NCBI GenBank assembly: GCA_020054205.1
Contig: JAGVLS010000021.1
Location: forward strand, 62,001 to 126,000
Source of the DNA: Candidatus Obscuribacterales bacterium
GTDB lineage: Bacteria > Cyanobacteriota > Vampirovibrionia > Obscuribacterales > Obscuribacteraceae
Length of the DNA stretch: 64,000 bases
Direction: 5' to 3'
Positions 18,579 through 26,950 of this stretch are shown here, one piece after another. Every line of letters begins with the position of its first letter. The stretch's first letter is position 1. Position numbers and translations under genes: made by a program. Below the pieces are notes generated by a model. The model was not told the origin of the DNA. It searched no databases and saw nothing but the letters and a program-made list of their open reading frames with translations.

Positions 18579-18939
18579 TAGAGACTAATAATAATACTCC
18601 ACCAAAAATTTTTTGTAAGATATCATTAGACAAGGCAGTTGCTATTTTGGCACCAAATAAGCCACCAATTAAAAACCCTAGACAAATTAAGCCAGCTATT
18701 TTTACATCTACAAAGCCTTGTTTATAATATTGCCAGGCTGCCAAAATTCCAATTGGTGGTACAAGCAATGCTAGTGTCGTTCCTTGTGCTTGATGTTGAG
18801 TAAATCCAAATATAAATACTAAGGCTGGAACAATAATAATGCCACCGCCTACACCTACTAAGCCACTAAACACTCCTGCTGCCAATCCTAAAAGCAGTAA
18901 TAAAAAGATTTGCATATATTCATTTCCGGTTACAGGCAT
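18559..18939 (-). CDS. TauE/SafE-family membrane permease, half-length
   Basis: This 126-residue protein has four membrane segments and the TauE/SafE repeat signature GVFSGLVGVGGGIIIVPALV near residue 22 and QAQGTTLALLVPP near 48. Full members of this sulfite/anion exporter family are about 250 residues with two such halves, so this is a single-half protein that would have to dimerise. Short versions are known. The transported anion cannot be told. It is 20 bases after the TPR gene on the same strand. Confidence 0.85.
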   Translation of the reverse strand: MPVTGNEYMQIFLLLLLGLAAGVFSGLVGVGGGIIIVPALVFIFGFTQHQAQGTTLALLVPPIGILAAWQYYKQGFVDVKIAGLICLGFLIGGLFGAKIATALSNDILQKIFGGVLLLVSIKMIFS

Positions 18940-18959
18940 ATTTCCTCTCTTAAAGACAT

Positions 18960-19655
18960 TTATGTATCAATAGATTTTCTTTTTGATTTTTTGTGTAACT
19001 TAATTCTTGTTTTTTCTAAATTGTCTGCAAAATTTTGATTGGCTGGATCCAAATGTGATGCTTTCAAAAATTCTTGTTCTGCTTCTTCCAGATAGTTTTT
19101 ATGTAAATAAATAACACCCATATTATTGTGAGCCATCGCATTGTCAGGGGAGAGCTTAAGACAAATACGGTATTGCTTTAAAGCTTCTTCCATTTTATTT
19201 TGCTCCAATAATAAATTGGCCAAGTTGTAATGAGCAGAGAAGTTGTAGAAATAAATTTCAATAGCTTTGCGAAATTCTATTTCTGCATTTTTATATTCTT
19301 TGGTTTGTTTATAAAGCAGACCTAAATTAATACGTGCTTCAATCATATTAGGACGGCGTTTGACCAATTCAGTTAAACGCATTATGGCAGCTTCCGTGTG
19401 TCCCGTTAATTGAAAAATGACTGCTTTAGTCAACCAAGCTTCATAATAATTTGGGTTTAACTCAATAGCTTCATTGATTTCATCAAGTGCCTCTTGATAG
19501 CGTTTGCTTTTGACAAGCTCATTTGCTGCGCGATAATGCACTTGTGGATCGACACTTTGCAAACCTGGAGAAGCCAATATCTGCAAATAACAGCTTTGTA
19601 TGAGCGTTATGAAGCCCAGTGCCAGGCATTTAAATAAAAATAGTGCTTTTTTCAT
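18960..19655 (-). CDS. Exported TPR-repeat protein
   Basis: I choose the ATG at 19655 because a signal peptide starts there (MKKALFLFKCLALGFITLIQ); the frame stays open 18 codons upstream into the divergent tmk leader. The 231-residue protein has about five TPR units (residues ~40-215), each with the pattern of a small residue at helix A positions and NP or DP at the end. TPR proteins of this kind bind other proteins and have no activity of their own. It is probably cotranscribed with the TauE-like gene. Confidence 0.85.
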   Translation of the reverse strand: MKKALFLFKCLALGFITLIQSCYLQILASPGLQSVDPQVHYRAANELVKSKRYQEALDEINEAIELNPNYYEAWLTKAVIFQLTGHTEAAIMRLTELVKRRPNMIEARINLGLLYKQTKEYKNAEIEFRKAIEIYFYNFSAHYNLANLLLEQNKMEEALKQYRICLKLSPDNAMAHNNMGVIYLHKNYLEEAEQEFLKASHLDPANQNFADNLEKTRIKLHKKSKRKSIDT

Positions 19656-19745
19656 AGAATGAAGTTCAATATTACATATATAATAAGGGTTCGCTTGTGT
19701 CGGCTCCATGTCGACTATCTAATTTACGCTGGTCTTAAACAAAAA

Positions 19746-20411
19746 ATGCGTTTATACGAGAAACATAATTATCCAGGAAAATTGATTGTAGTAGAAGGTG
19801 TAGACGGATCTGGTAAGTCCACGCAATTAAACTTACTTAGAAATTGGTTGGAATCCAAAGGACATAGCGTAGTTTTCACAGAGTGGAACTCATCAAAACT
19901 TATTTCCAAAACAATTAAACAGGCTAAGCGTGCCAATAGTTTAATTCCTGTCACTTTCAGTATTTTGCATGCTACAGATTTTGCTGATCGCTTAGAAAAT
20001 ATTATTATTCCGGCTTTAAAAGCTGGTTTATTTGTTTTGGCTGATCGTTACTGTTTTACTGCATTTGCCCGAGATGTAGCACGGGGAGTGGACAAAGAAT
20101 GGGTGCGCAATTTATATGGTTTTTCCATACGCCCCGATGGTGCATTTTATTTTCAAGTTCCTGTTGAAATTTCGCTTCAACGCATCGCCAATAGCAGAGT
20201 ACCGGGTTTTTACGAAGCGGGTATGGATATTGGGTTTTCTTCCGATCCCAAAGAATCTTTTCAAATTTTTCAATCAATGATCATCTCTGAATACGACAAG
20301 ATGATTGCGGAATATCAATTACATGCTGTGCAAGCTACACGCCCAATACATGAACAACAAATGTTGTTTCGAGAAATGGCTGCTCAGGTTTTAGACATAT
20401 CAAGCAAATAA
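19746..20411 (+). CDS. tmk: Thymidylate kinase-like protein (copy 1)
   Basis: Thymidylate kinase phosphorylates dTMP to dTDP. The 221-residue protein begins at ATG 19746; the longer open frame upstream overlaps the divergent TPR gene and is unlikely to be coding. The P-loop is intact (GVDGSGKST, K24), and the LADRYCFTAFARD segment matches the family's DR(Y) substrate motif, although the usual YQG continuation is changed. A close paralog follows 16 bases downstream. Because copy 1 keeps the P-loop lysine, it is the better candidate for the true dTMP kinase. Confidence 0.88.
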   Translation: MRLYEKHNYPGKLIVVEGVDGSGKSTQLNLLRNWLESKGHSVVFTEWNSSKLISKTIKQAKRANSLIPVTFSILHATDFADRLENIIIPALKAGLFVLADRYCFTAFARDVARGVDKEWVRNLYGFSIRPDGAFYFQVPVEISLQRIANSRVPGFYEAGMDIGFSSDPKESFQIFQSMIISEYDKMIAEYQLHAVQATRPIHEQQMLFREMAAQVLDISSK

Positions 20412-20427
20412 ATCAAAGGAAATAAAA

Positions 20428-21168
20428 TTGCCTCATCCATATCCAGGAAAATTAGTTGTAATAGAAGGAACAGACGGCGTTGGACGTTCAACACATGCTG
20501 CGCTTTTACAACACTGGTTGGAAGTGGAAGGTTATGGCGTAGTCCTTACAGAATGGAAATCATCTGAACTTATTTCACGTGTAATTGATAAAGCTAAATC
20601 TAAAAACGCTTTGAACACAATTACTTTTTCTCTTTTATATGCAACCGATTTGGCAGATCGACAAGCACATAGTATTTTACCGGCATTGAAAGCTGGTTTG
20701 ACCGTAATTACCGATCGTTACTATTACACAGCATTTGCTCGTGATGTTGTGCGAGGAGCCGATCCGGCATGGGTAAGAAAGCTATATGGCTTTGCCTTAG
20801 AACCAGATTTGGTTTTTTATTTAAAAATGCCATTAGAAGCATTGTTACGCCGCATTATTACCACTCGCGGCGGTTTAGACTTCTATGAATCGGGGCGCGA
20901 TATTGGTATGTCCACTGATTTATATCAATCATTCAAACTATATCAATCAAAAATATTGACTGAATACGAACGCATGGTTGAAGAATACAATTTCAAAGTA
21001 ATTGCTGCTGATGAAGATATTGATGCAGTACAAAAAACTTTACGCAGCATGGTTAGTGAATTGTTGAACGAAGAAACTAAATTGAATCTGTCTTCATCTT
21101 CAGATGATTCAAATAATGGACAATCAAGCGGCAGCAGTAATTCCATGCAGGAATATCAACAAAGCTAA
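20428..21168 (+). CDS. Thymidylate kinase paralog (copy 2) with altered P-loop
   Basis: This 246-residue protein aligns along its length with copy 1: both have YPGKL(I/V)V, ExxxSS(K/E)LIS, and DRY followed by TAFARDV. Its Walker A reads GTDGVGRST, with arginine (R20) where the P-loop lysine should be, which normally abolishes or greatly weakens ATP hydrolysis or transfer. The C-terminus has an extra low-complexity Ser/Asn/Asp tail (residues ~222-246). The start is TTG at 20428 with AAAGGA 7 bases upstream. It may be a regulatory partner of copy 1 or may use another nucleotide. Confidence 0.85.
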   Translation: MPHPYPGKLVVIEGTDGVGRSTHAALLQHWLEVEGYGVVLTEWKSSELISRVIDKAKSKNALNTITFSLLYATDLADRQAHSILPALKAGLTVITDRYYYTAFARDVVRGADPAWVRKLYGFALEPDLVFYLKMPLEALLRRIITTRGGLDFYESGRDIGMSTDLYQSFKLYQSKILTEYERMVEEYNFKVIAADEDIDAVQKTLRSMVSELLNEETKLNLSSSSDDSNNGQSSGSSNSMQEYQQS

Positions 21169-21177
21169 AACTAAGAT

Positions 21178-21633
21178 TTAGTTTAATTTTTCCAATTGAT
21201 GTTCTAGCACCAGGGTAACTGGCCCGTCATTAATTAGGCTAACTTGCATATCTGCTCCAAATATTCCTGTTTCAACATGCAGTCCTAAATTGCGCAAAGT
21301 TTGAGCAAAATGTTCATACAAACGTTTGCCTTCATCTGGAGCGGCTGCTCGTGTAAATCCTGGCCGACGCCCTTTTTTCCAATCAGCAATTAAAGTAAAT
21401 TGTGAAACTAATAAAATAGATCCTTTAACTTCTTCAATAGATTTATTCATTTTGCCAACATCATCGGCAAATATACGCAAATCTTTGACTTTATTAGCAA
21501 TAAAAGTGCTCTCTTCATTGCTATCACCTTGCTCAATGCCGAGCAATATCATGAGCCCTAAATCTATAGAACCAACAATTTGCCCACTGACTTCGACAGA
21601 AGCACTTTTAACTCTCTGCAACACTGCTTTCAT
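21178..21633 (-). CDS. dtd: D-aminoacyl-tRNA deacylase
   Basis: Dtd hydrolyses D-aminoacyl-tRNAs, and glycine mischarged on tRNA-Ala, recycling the tRNA. The 151-residue length is right. The two active-site signatures are present: SQFTLIADWKKGRRPGF (SQFTL, near residue 77) and NDGPVTLVLE near 136, whose cross-subunit Gly-cisPro is the GP of this motif. It is divergent from the tRNA-fMet gene and converges with the tmk pair. Confidence 0.96.
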   Translation of the reverse strand: MKAVLQRVKSASVEVSGQIVGSIDLGLMILLGIEQGDSNEESTFIANKVKDLRIFADDVGKMNKSIEEVKGSILLVSQFTLIADWKKGRRPGFTRAAAPDEGKRLYEHFAQTLRNLGLHVETGIFGADMQVSLINDGPVTLVLEHQLEKLN

Positions 21634-21705
21634 AATTGTTGGTTTTCAATTGAGTTTAGTTCAAACAATTAGTCTTCCAATTATGCTACCATTCAAAGTG
21701 GATGC

Positions 21706-21782
<77 letters not shown>

Positions 21783-21819
21783 TTTTCAAGAGAATAAACA
21801 ATACTACCGCTAATAAAAA

Positions 21820-21893
21820 TGGAGCGGGTAGCGGGAATCGAACCCGCGTGTGCAGCTTGGAAGGCTGCCGTTCTACCATTGAACTACACCCGC
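21820..21893 (-). tRNA. tRNA-Gly (TCC)
   Basis: On the minus strand a 74-base cloverleaf begins GCGGGTG and ends with encoded CCA. The anticodon loop CTTCCAA is closed by the CAGC/GCTG stem and reads GGA/GGG glycine codons. The T-loop is TTCGATT. It converges with tRNA-fMet, separated by 37 bases. Confidence 0.96.
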
Positions 21894-22120
21894 ATACTAG
21901 AATCTTATCATAGGGTTTATAGCATCCTCAAAATATCACCTATTGACAGCCAACACAAAGCATTATCTCGGCTGGCTGATTAGTTATTTTTGATAATTCA
22001 CTTTGTCATCAAAAAGTGGCTTGTGCTGACAAAAAAAAGTATGTTACCTTACATGTTAAAGCTTGTATCAAATTATCTAATGATTTCATTAAAGTTAGAG
22101 GAGGGAAAATAGGTTTAATA

Positions 22121-23299
22121 ATGGCAACTTTTATTGAACAATTAGCTCAAATGCATGGCACTCCCCTTGAGAGAAGAAAAAAGTTGTCTAACACTATTGA
22201 GCTTCCTAAGCCCAAAAGGTTGGTACCTCAGCACATTCAAGATTTGAAGGCATATCAGCCAGGGCGTCCTGCCAGCAAGCTAAAAAGAGATTTGGGTATC
22301 GACCAATTTATAAATCTTGCTTCTAACGAAAATCCATTAGGTCCTCCAGAAACTGTAATTGAAGCCGTGCGCTTGGCAAGCAGTGAAATTCATCGCTATC
22401 CAGAATCTGGTGGAGCAATTTTAAAAGAAGCTTTAGCCAATAAATATGATCTTTGGGAAGAAAATGTAGCCATCGGTAGCGGTTCAGAAAGCATCATGGC
22501 AAATATAATTCGTGCATTTGTCCATGGCTCGGATGAAATTGTTACATCAGAGGGAACTTTCATTGGCTTTTATGTTTTAGTTGGTTCGCATGGCGTCAAA
22601 CTAAAAACAGTACCGCTTAAAGATTATCATTTTGATTTAGATGGTTTGGCTGATGCTGTTACCAACAAAACCAAATTAATTTACTTATGCAATCCAAATA
22701 ATCCAACAGGGACAATATATTCTCGAGAAGAATTTGAAGCTTTCATGAGAAAAGTACCGGAACATGTACTTGTAATTGTGGATGAAGCATATTTTGAATT
22801 TACAATGGGTATGCCACAATTTCCGGACTCAATGATTTATCGTCACGATAATGTGCTTACATTGCGCACATTCTCTAAAGCTTTCGGTATGGCTGGCATT
22901 CGTTTAGGTTATGGATTAGGGCACGATTACTTAATCAATTTTGTAAACAGAGTCAAATTACCATTTGAACCAAATAATTTAGCTCAAGCAGCTGGAGTTG
23001 CTGCCTTAACTGATACTGAATATTTGCGAAAAACACTAGAAAATAATGATAAGGGCATGCGACTAATAGCTAGTGCGTTCGATGAATTAGGACTACGCTA
23101 TGTTGACTCATATGCAAATTTTATGATGGTGCCATTTGGCAGTGCAGAAAAGGTAAAAGATTTGCACGAAAAACTTTTACGTCAAGGCGTGGCTATTCGT
23201 CCATTACATGCATTTGGTTTGCCTGATTGTTTCCGTGTAACAATAGGACTGCCGGAAGAAAATGAAACATTTATACAAGCTTTGAAAAAATGTCTTTAG
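22121..23299 (+). CDS. hisC: Histidinol-phosphate aminotransferase
   Basis: HisC transfers an amino group from glutamate to imidazole-acetol phosphate in histidine synthesis; related enzymes also act on phenylpyruvate. I start at ATG 22121: a GGAGGG lies about 15 bases upstream and the longer frame to 22016 has no family similarity. The 392-residue protein shows SNENPLGPPE, RYPESGG, NPNNPTGT, DEAYFEF and the PLP lysine in RTFSKAFGMAGIRLGYG. It carries an unusually long N-terminal extension (~60 residues) before the conserved core. No other his biosynthesis gene is in the window. Confidence 0.93.
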   Translation: MATFIEQLAQMHGTPLERRKKLSNTIELPKPKRLVPQHIQDLKAYQPGRPASKLKRDLGIDQFINLASNENPLGPPETVIEAVRLASSEIHRYPESGGAILKEALANKYDLWEENVAIGSGSESIMANIIRAFVHGSDEIVTSEGTFIGFYVLVGSHGVKLKTVPLKDYHFDLDGLADAVTNKTKLIYLCNPNNPTGTIYSREEFEAFMRKVPEHVLVIVDEAYFEFTMGMPQFPDSMIYRHDNVLTLRTFSKAFGMAGIRLGYGLGHDYLINFVNRVKLPFEPNNLAQAAGVAALTDTEYLRKTLENNDKGMRLIASAFDELGLRYVDSYANFMMVPFGSAEKVKDLHEKLLRQGVAIRPLHAFGLPDCFRVTIGLPEENETFIQALKKCL

Positions 23300-23304
23300 T
23301 TTAC

Positions 23305-23940
23305 TTATTTTCCATTTCCTAAAGCATCATTCAATGTGTTATATCCTTTCTTGATGCCATTATAGACATCAGTAAGACTTTTTTGCGTAGAATACAATTC
23401 TGTATCACTGAAAATTCCATCGTTTATGGATATATTGGCAATTTTTCCTTTATCATCAAATTCCACTTGTATATCGTTGCCACTGCCATTCCAATCACTC
23501 GTCGTTTTTTCTTTCAACACTTTTACAGTTTGAATAAAACGCTCAGGATCAGTTTTTGCTAATTGACCTAATCGGTTAGCTAATTCTGTCAGATCTTGAG
23601 CACTTGGTGTTTCTTTTTTTAGAAGGCGATCATATAAGTTATCTCCATCAGATGGTTTTATATGCTTACTTTCATTTGTATCAAACAATTTTGTATTCCA
23701 TACATAACCATCGTTAATATAAATAGATTGAATTTGCCCAAATTCATCTTTTTGTGAATAAACATTATTCCAACGATCATTATCACCATTTGTTTTTGAC
23801 TCTACATTTTGCGTAAGCTCGCTAAAATCTTCGCTCGACATATTGCCATATGCTTCATCAAATAAGTTGGAGGCAGTTTCATTATCAGAACCAACATTTC
23901 CAATAATTTCATCTGCCTTGTTTTCTATTTGGTCTGCCAT
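23305..23940 (-). CDS. Hypothetical acidic protein with an internal duplication
   Basis: This 211-residue acidic, soluble protein has no signal peptide and no recognised domain. Two segments repeat: G-Q-I-Q-S-I-Y-I-N-D-G-Y-V near residue 69 and G-K-I-A-N-I-S-I-N-D-G-I-F near 166, each followed by xxT(K/E)L(F/Y). They look like two copies of a small beta motif. The N-terminus (about 1-45) is charged and probably disordered. It resembles in style the 480-residue protein near 62 kb (no signal, disordered start), though I see no clear homology. Confidence 0.68.
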   Translation of the reverse strand: MADQIENKADEIIGNVGSDNETASNLFDEAYGNMSSEDFSELTQNVESKTNGDNDRWNNVYSQKDEFGQIQSIYINDGYVWNTKLFDTNESKHIKPSDGDNLYDRLLKKETPSAQDLTELANRLGQLAKTDPERFIQTVKVLKEKTTSDWNGSGNDIQVEFDDKGKIANISINDGIFSDTELYSTQKSLTDVYNGIKKGYNTLNDALGNGK

Positions 23941-24069
23941 AAAAACCTCATTAAACTCTATTTGTTTTTTGAGTTATGTACCGCATGAAGCCACCAACAG
24001 GCATACAATAAACGCCAGTCCTGGCAGTTTTATGCAATAAATTTGGCAATTTTGTGACAGTCAAATAAA

Positions 24070-24519
24070 TTACTGTATTGAAATGGATTGAGTTATTTCA
24101 GGAACATTTACCTGAAAACTAGCTTTATCAAAAGGAGCTGGTCCTAGTGTACCTTTGGCATTATTAGAAAAACCATATTCGACTTTTGGCATACCTAACA
24201 TATTTGTATGGAACTCACCACTATTATCTTCATCATGAAAAAGTTTAATAGCATATGTCCCATAAGGCACTTTAGTAAAAGTACAAGTAGCCTCTTTATT
24301 TTTAATCGGAGCAATTTCTTTCATAAAAGCCATTGCTTTATTGGCTGCACCTTTAGCATCCCGATATTTTTCTTCATTATTAAATAAAGCAACGCGGACT
24401 ACGCCATTATCATTTTTTAGACCACTAACTTTAACGGTAATACTGCTTAATTGTTCATCAGCAAATACTGCTTGCGCACAAATGAGAATTAAAACCAACA
24501 TATTATATATGTATCGCAT
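24070..24519 (-). CDS. Exported DUF2141 protein
   Basis: The 149-residue protein starts with a signal peptide (ending VFA near residue 20). It then matches the DUF2141 pattern: LTVKVSGLKNDNGVVRVALFN-like start, VPYGTYAIKLFHDEDNSGEF, and ends with MPKVEYGFSNNAKG. DUF2141 proteins are small beta-sandwich secreted proteins of unknown function. I start it at ATG 24519, whose first base is shared with the stop of the carotenoid oxygenase gene (TAATG), so translation is coupled; a TTG at 24525 is an alternative. Confidence 0.87.
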   Translation of the reverse strand: MRYIYNMLVLILICAQAVFADEQLSSITVKVSGLKNDNGVVRVALFNNEEKYRDAKGAANKAMAFMKEIAPIKNKEATCTFTKVPYGTYAIKLFHDEDNSGEFHTNMLGMPKVEYGFSNNAKGTLGPAPFDKASFQVNVPEITQSISIQ

Positions 24520-25958
24520 TAGCAAAAACTCCTTCCAGCAAAGTATCTTCCATGGAAACCAAATGGTACTATATTTGGCACATAAGCTCTGGCTATTTCA
24601 CTAAAACTTTTAGCGTTAAGTATCAATAAATACGATTGTTTGTCTTTAGCATTAAGCACTAGAGATAATACAACTCCTTCGTCTTCGTAATTTGTATCCT
24701 GTTTAGAAACAAAAACTGGCTCACCAGGATAACAATTTTCTTCATGCCAGATTACAGAATTAGACCTAGACAAATCATATTTTACAAGACAATTTAAAAA
24801 ATCTGTATTATCTGTTGTACCAGCTGAATAGACATAATTATATCTTTTACCATTTGTCAACTGATAATTTATTTGTGGCAATTCAAGGGACATATCAAAA
24901 AGTTTTTCTAGTTTGCTCCCTTTAGTATTAAGACTAATACTTAAACGATACAATTTTGCCTCCGGTAAAGCTTTTGCTTGTTTTTGTAATTCATTAATAT
25001 AAAGTGCGTCAATGATAGATGCATCATCATAACGCAAAAAATCAACAATAATATTATTATCTACATCATAAGCATTGACATTGTGAAAGACAAAGCAAGG
25101 CTCTGTTTCTATTCTGATAATACCACCACTATCTCTATCGATAATAATTATATTGGTGGGCAGTTTTTTATCCCAAAAATAATTTTCAATATAAGGTTTT
25201 CCCGAAAAAACAAGATTTTTAAAATCAAGTCTCAAGGGAACTTCAAATAATACTATATGTTTTTTTGAGATAGCAAAGCTGTGAATGTAAGCTGGTTTAT
25301 CGGTGGGAATTTTAGCTATTAAATTACGTTTGATTTGAGCAGATTTGCCAGCATAAGGTATTTCATAAATTTGATAAAAAGATTTTGGACCGAGTTGTGT
25401 CAATAAATTTATTACTGAGCGTTTATCTATATCATAATGTGGGTGAGCAGTAGTTAAATGTCCTTTGAGATTATCTGTAAATTTAAAATGTCCTTGCATT
25501 TGTAGAGTATTAAAATCAAAAATATTTATATAATTTGTCTCAGACATAGCAACACAGCGCCCAGCTAATTCACCAATATTAACGTTTGTATTGTCTGTCA
25601 TATCAGCAGCCAGCCCATGAATAATTTTTTCAAAAAAATTTTCTTTCGGATTAGTAGCGAATTCTCTTGTGCTCAAACGATTGTTTTTCACAGCTGCCTT
25701 ATACGCGTCACTAGCTAGAAAGCAATTTTTATAATATATTTGCTCCCCTTCAAATTTAAATTTATACAACATGGCTAGTCCGTCAAACCAATGCTTAAGA
25801 CTATCGCTAGCAATTTGATATTTAGCTGGTGTAACACGCACCAACGAACCATTTAACCAGTTCGGCAAACTAGCCGAAGGTTTGATGTAGCAATGTTCAG
25901 TTTCGATTTCTTGCCCCATTAAGCCTAATGCATATGGGGCTTTATTAGATTCATACAT
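24519..25958 (-). CDS. Carotenoid oxygenase family protein
   Basis: The 479-residue protein belongs to the carotenoid cleavage dioxygenase/RPE65 family of seven-bladed propellers with a non-haem Fe(II) held by four histidines. Candidate ligands are in TAHPHYDID, YIHSFAIS, VFHNVNAYD and the C-terminal FGFHGRYFAG. The N-terminal LPNWLNGSLVRVTPAKY matches the family's G-x-L-x-R-x-GP strand, with the usual GP replaced. The enzymes split carotenoids or apocarotenoids, and some act on stilbenes. No carotenoid synthesis gene lies in the window, so the substrate is open. It is cotranscribed with DUF2141 and lies 6 bases after the radical SAM gene. Confidence 0.88.
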   Translation of the reverse strand: MYESNKAPYALGLMGQEIETEHCYIKPSASLPNWLNGSLVRVTPAKYQIASDSLKHWFDGLAMLYKFKFEGEQIYYKNCFLASDAYKAAVKNNRLSTREFATNPKENFFEKIIHGLAADMTDNTNVNIGELAGRCVAMSETNYINIFDFNTLQMQGHFKFTDNLKGHLTTAHPHYDIDKRSVINLLTQLGPKSFYQIYEIPYAGKSAQIKRNLIAKIPTDKPAYIHSFAISKKHIVLFEVPLRLDFKNLVFSGKPYIENYFWDKKLPTNIIIIDRDSGGIIRIETEPCFVFHNVNAYDVDNNIIVDFLRYDDASIIDALYINELQKQAKALPEAKLYRLSISLNTKGSKLEKLFDMSLELPQINYQLTNGKRYNYVYSAGTTDNTDFLNCLVKYDLSRSNSVIWHEENCYPGEPVFVSKQDTNYEDEGVVLSLVLNAKDKQSYLLILNAKSFSEIARAYVPNIVPFGFHGRYFAGRSFC

Positions 25959-25964
25959 AGCTAT

Positions 25965-26726
25965 TTAGTTTAAACTACTTGGTAATGCTTTTTCTAAAGC
26001 AATGATTTTTTGTTGATAATTTTTCTTGTCAAAAAATTCTGCATACTTTTGTAATAAGTCTGGACTACGATTTACTTCCAACCAATTCATTTGATCAACC
26101 CAAGCAGTTTTAACATAAGGTTTAATCATAGCAACAAGGTTTTCGACAGAGCAAGGTAAAAGTGGAGAAATTGAAGCATAAACTTTAATACCAGCATTAC
26201 TTAAAGCTTCAATTAATTGGAGCCGTCTTTTAATACTAGGAGCATTCGGTTCAAATTCAGCTCGTATATTATCGTTATCTGTAGGAAAGCTTACTCCAAC
26301 TTGCAAACGGTGACCAAATTTTTTCAACAATTCTATATCTTGCAATATCAAATGACTGCGAGTATGCATAGTTAATTTTTTCGGTTGATAAAGCAATAAT
26401 TCTTGTAAGCATTTGCGAGTTAATCTGTATTGAAGTTCTATATATTGATAAGGATCAGTAGCCGAGCTAAAAAAAATGCGGCTGCCAAAGACTTTATGTC
26501 TATCTTTACGGATAAGTTCGGCTGCGTTTATCTTTACTTCTATCCATTTACCCCAATTGCTACTTTCGTGTCTTTTATTAGGAAATTTAGGCACATAACA
26601 ATATGAACAAGCAAAAGCACAGCCAGCATAAGGATTTAAGGAAAAGTCATAGCCAGAAGATATGGATCCAACCTTTTGCGGGGTAAGAATTGAAACAGCT
26701 TGAATTTCAGTGATTTGTAATTTCAT
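25965..26726 (-). CDS. SPL-like radical SAM protein
   Basis: This 253-residue protein has the radical SAM cluster motif in NPYAGCAFACSYCYVPKF (CxxxCxxC near residue 35), typical of the spore photoproduct lyase-like/Rv2578c group. These short proteins lack the C-terminal cysteine region of true SplB and have unknown substrates. The rest is consistent with a partial TIM barrel (FFSSATDPYQYIE, TMHTRSHLILQDI). It heads the minus-strand run that includes the carotenoid oxygenase. The promoter must lie in the 194-base gap shared with the divergent acyl-CoA synthetase. Confidence 0.88.
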   Translation of the reverse strand: MKLQITEIQAVSILTPQKVGSISSGYDFSLNPYAGCAFACSYCYVPKFPNKRHESSNWGKWIEVKINAAELIRKDRHKVFGSRIFFSSATDPYQYIELQYRLTRKCLQELLLYQPKKLTMHTRSHLILQDIELLKKFGHRLQVGVSFPTDNDNIRAEFEPNAPSIKRRLQLIEALSNAGIKVYASISPLLPCSVENLVAMIKPYVKTAWVDQMNWLEVNRSPDLLQKYAEFFDKKNYQQKIIALEKALPSSLN

Positions 26727-26738
26727 GTAAAAAAGATG

Positions 26739-26766
26739 TTTACACCATGCGTATGTATGGTATTAT
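26739..26766 (+). promoter_or_regulatory. Sigma-70-type promoter of a putative short RNA
   Basis: TTTACA (26739-26744) and TATTAT (26761-26766) are separated by 16 bases. Both boxes are near consensus. Transcription would begin near 26773 and run into the hairpin and T-tract at 26820-26892. Confidence 0.6.
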
Positions 26767-26772
26767 ATATTC

Positions 26773-26892
26773 AAGAACAGATGATCACAACTCACCACAA
26801 TTTTTCTGTTCCTCTTTAGAAAGCAGCAAATATAGTCATAGACGAATCTTTATTGATTTGGCATGACTTTATTGCTGCTTTTTTGTCTTTTT
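26773..26892 (+). ncRNA. Putative ~120-nt small RNA or transcription attenuator
   Basis: Between the predicted start site and the terminator there is no open frame of note. The unit holds promoter, ~45 bases of leader and a long hairpin with T-tract, which is the layout of a stand-alone sRNA or of an attenuator in front of the acyl-CoA synthetase gene. A second weak promoter after the terminator (TTTACT 26890, TATACT 26911-26916) would favour the stand-alone form. I do not recognise a known riboswitch class. Confidence 0.45.
26820..26892 (+). terminator. Intrinsic terminator (long hairpin plus T-tract)
   Basis: The arm at 26820-26839 pairs with that at 26863-26881 over 19-20 bases, with a single-base bulge and one mismatch; the outer AAAGCAGCAA/TTGCTGCTTT pairs perfectly. 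TTTTTT (26879-26884) and TTTTT (26888-26892) follow. The T-tract is on the plus strand only. Confidence 0.65.
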
Positions 26893-26950
26893 ACTTAATA
26901 AGTACATTTGTATACTGGGTATGTTGAAAGAGTTGGAGCCAGACAATCTC

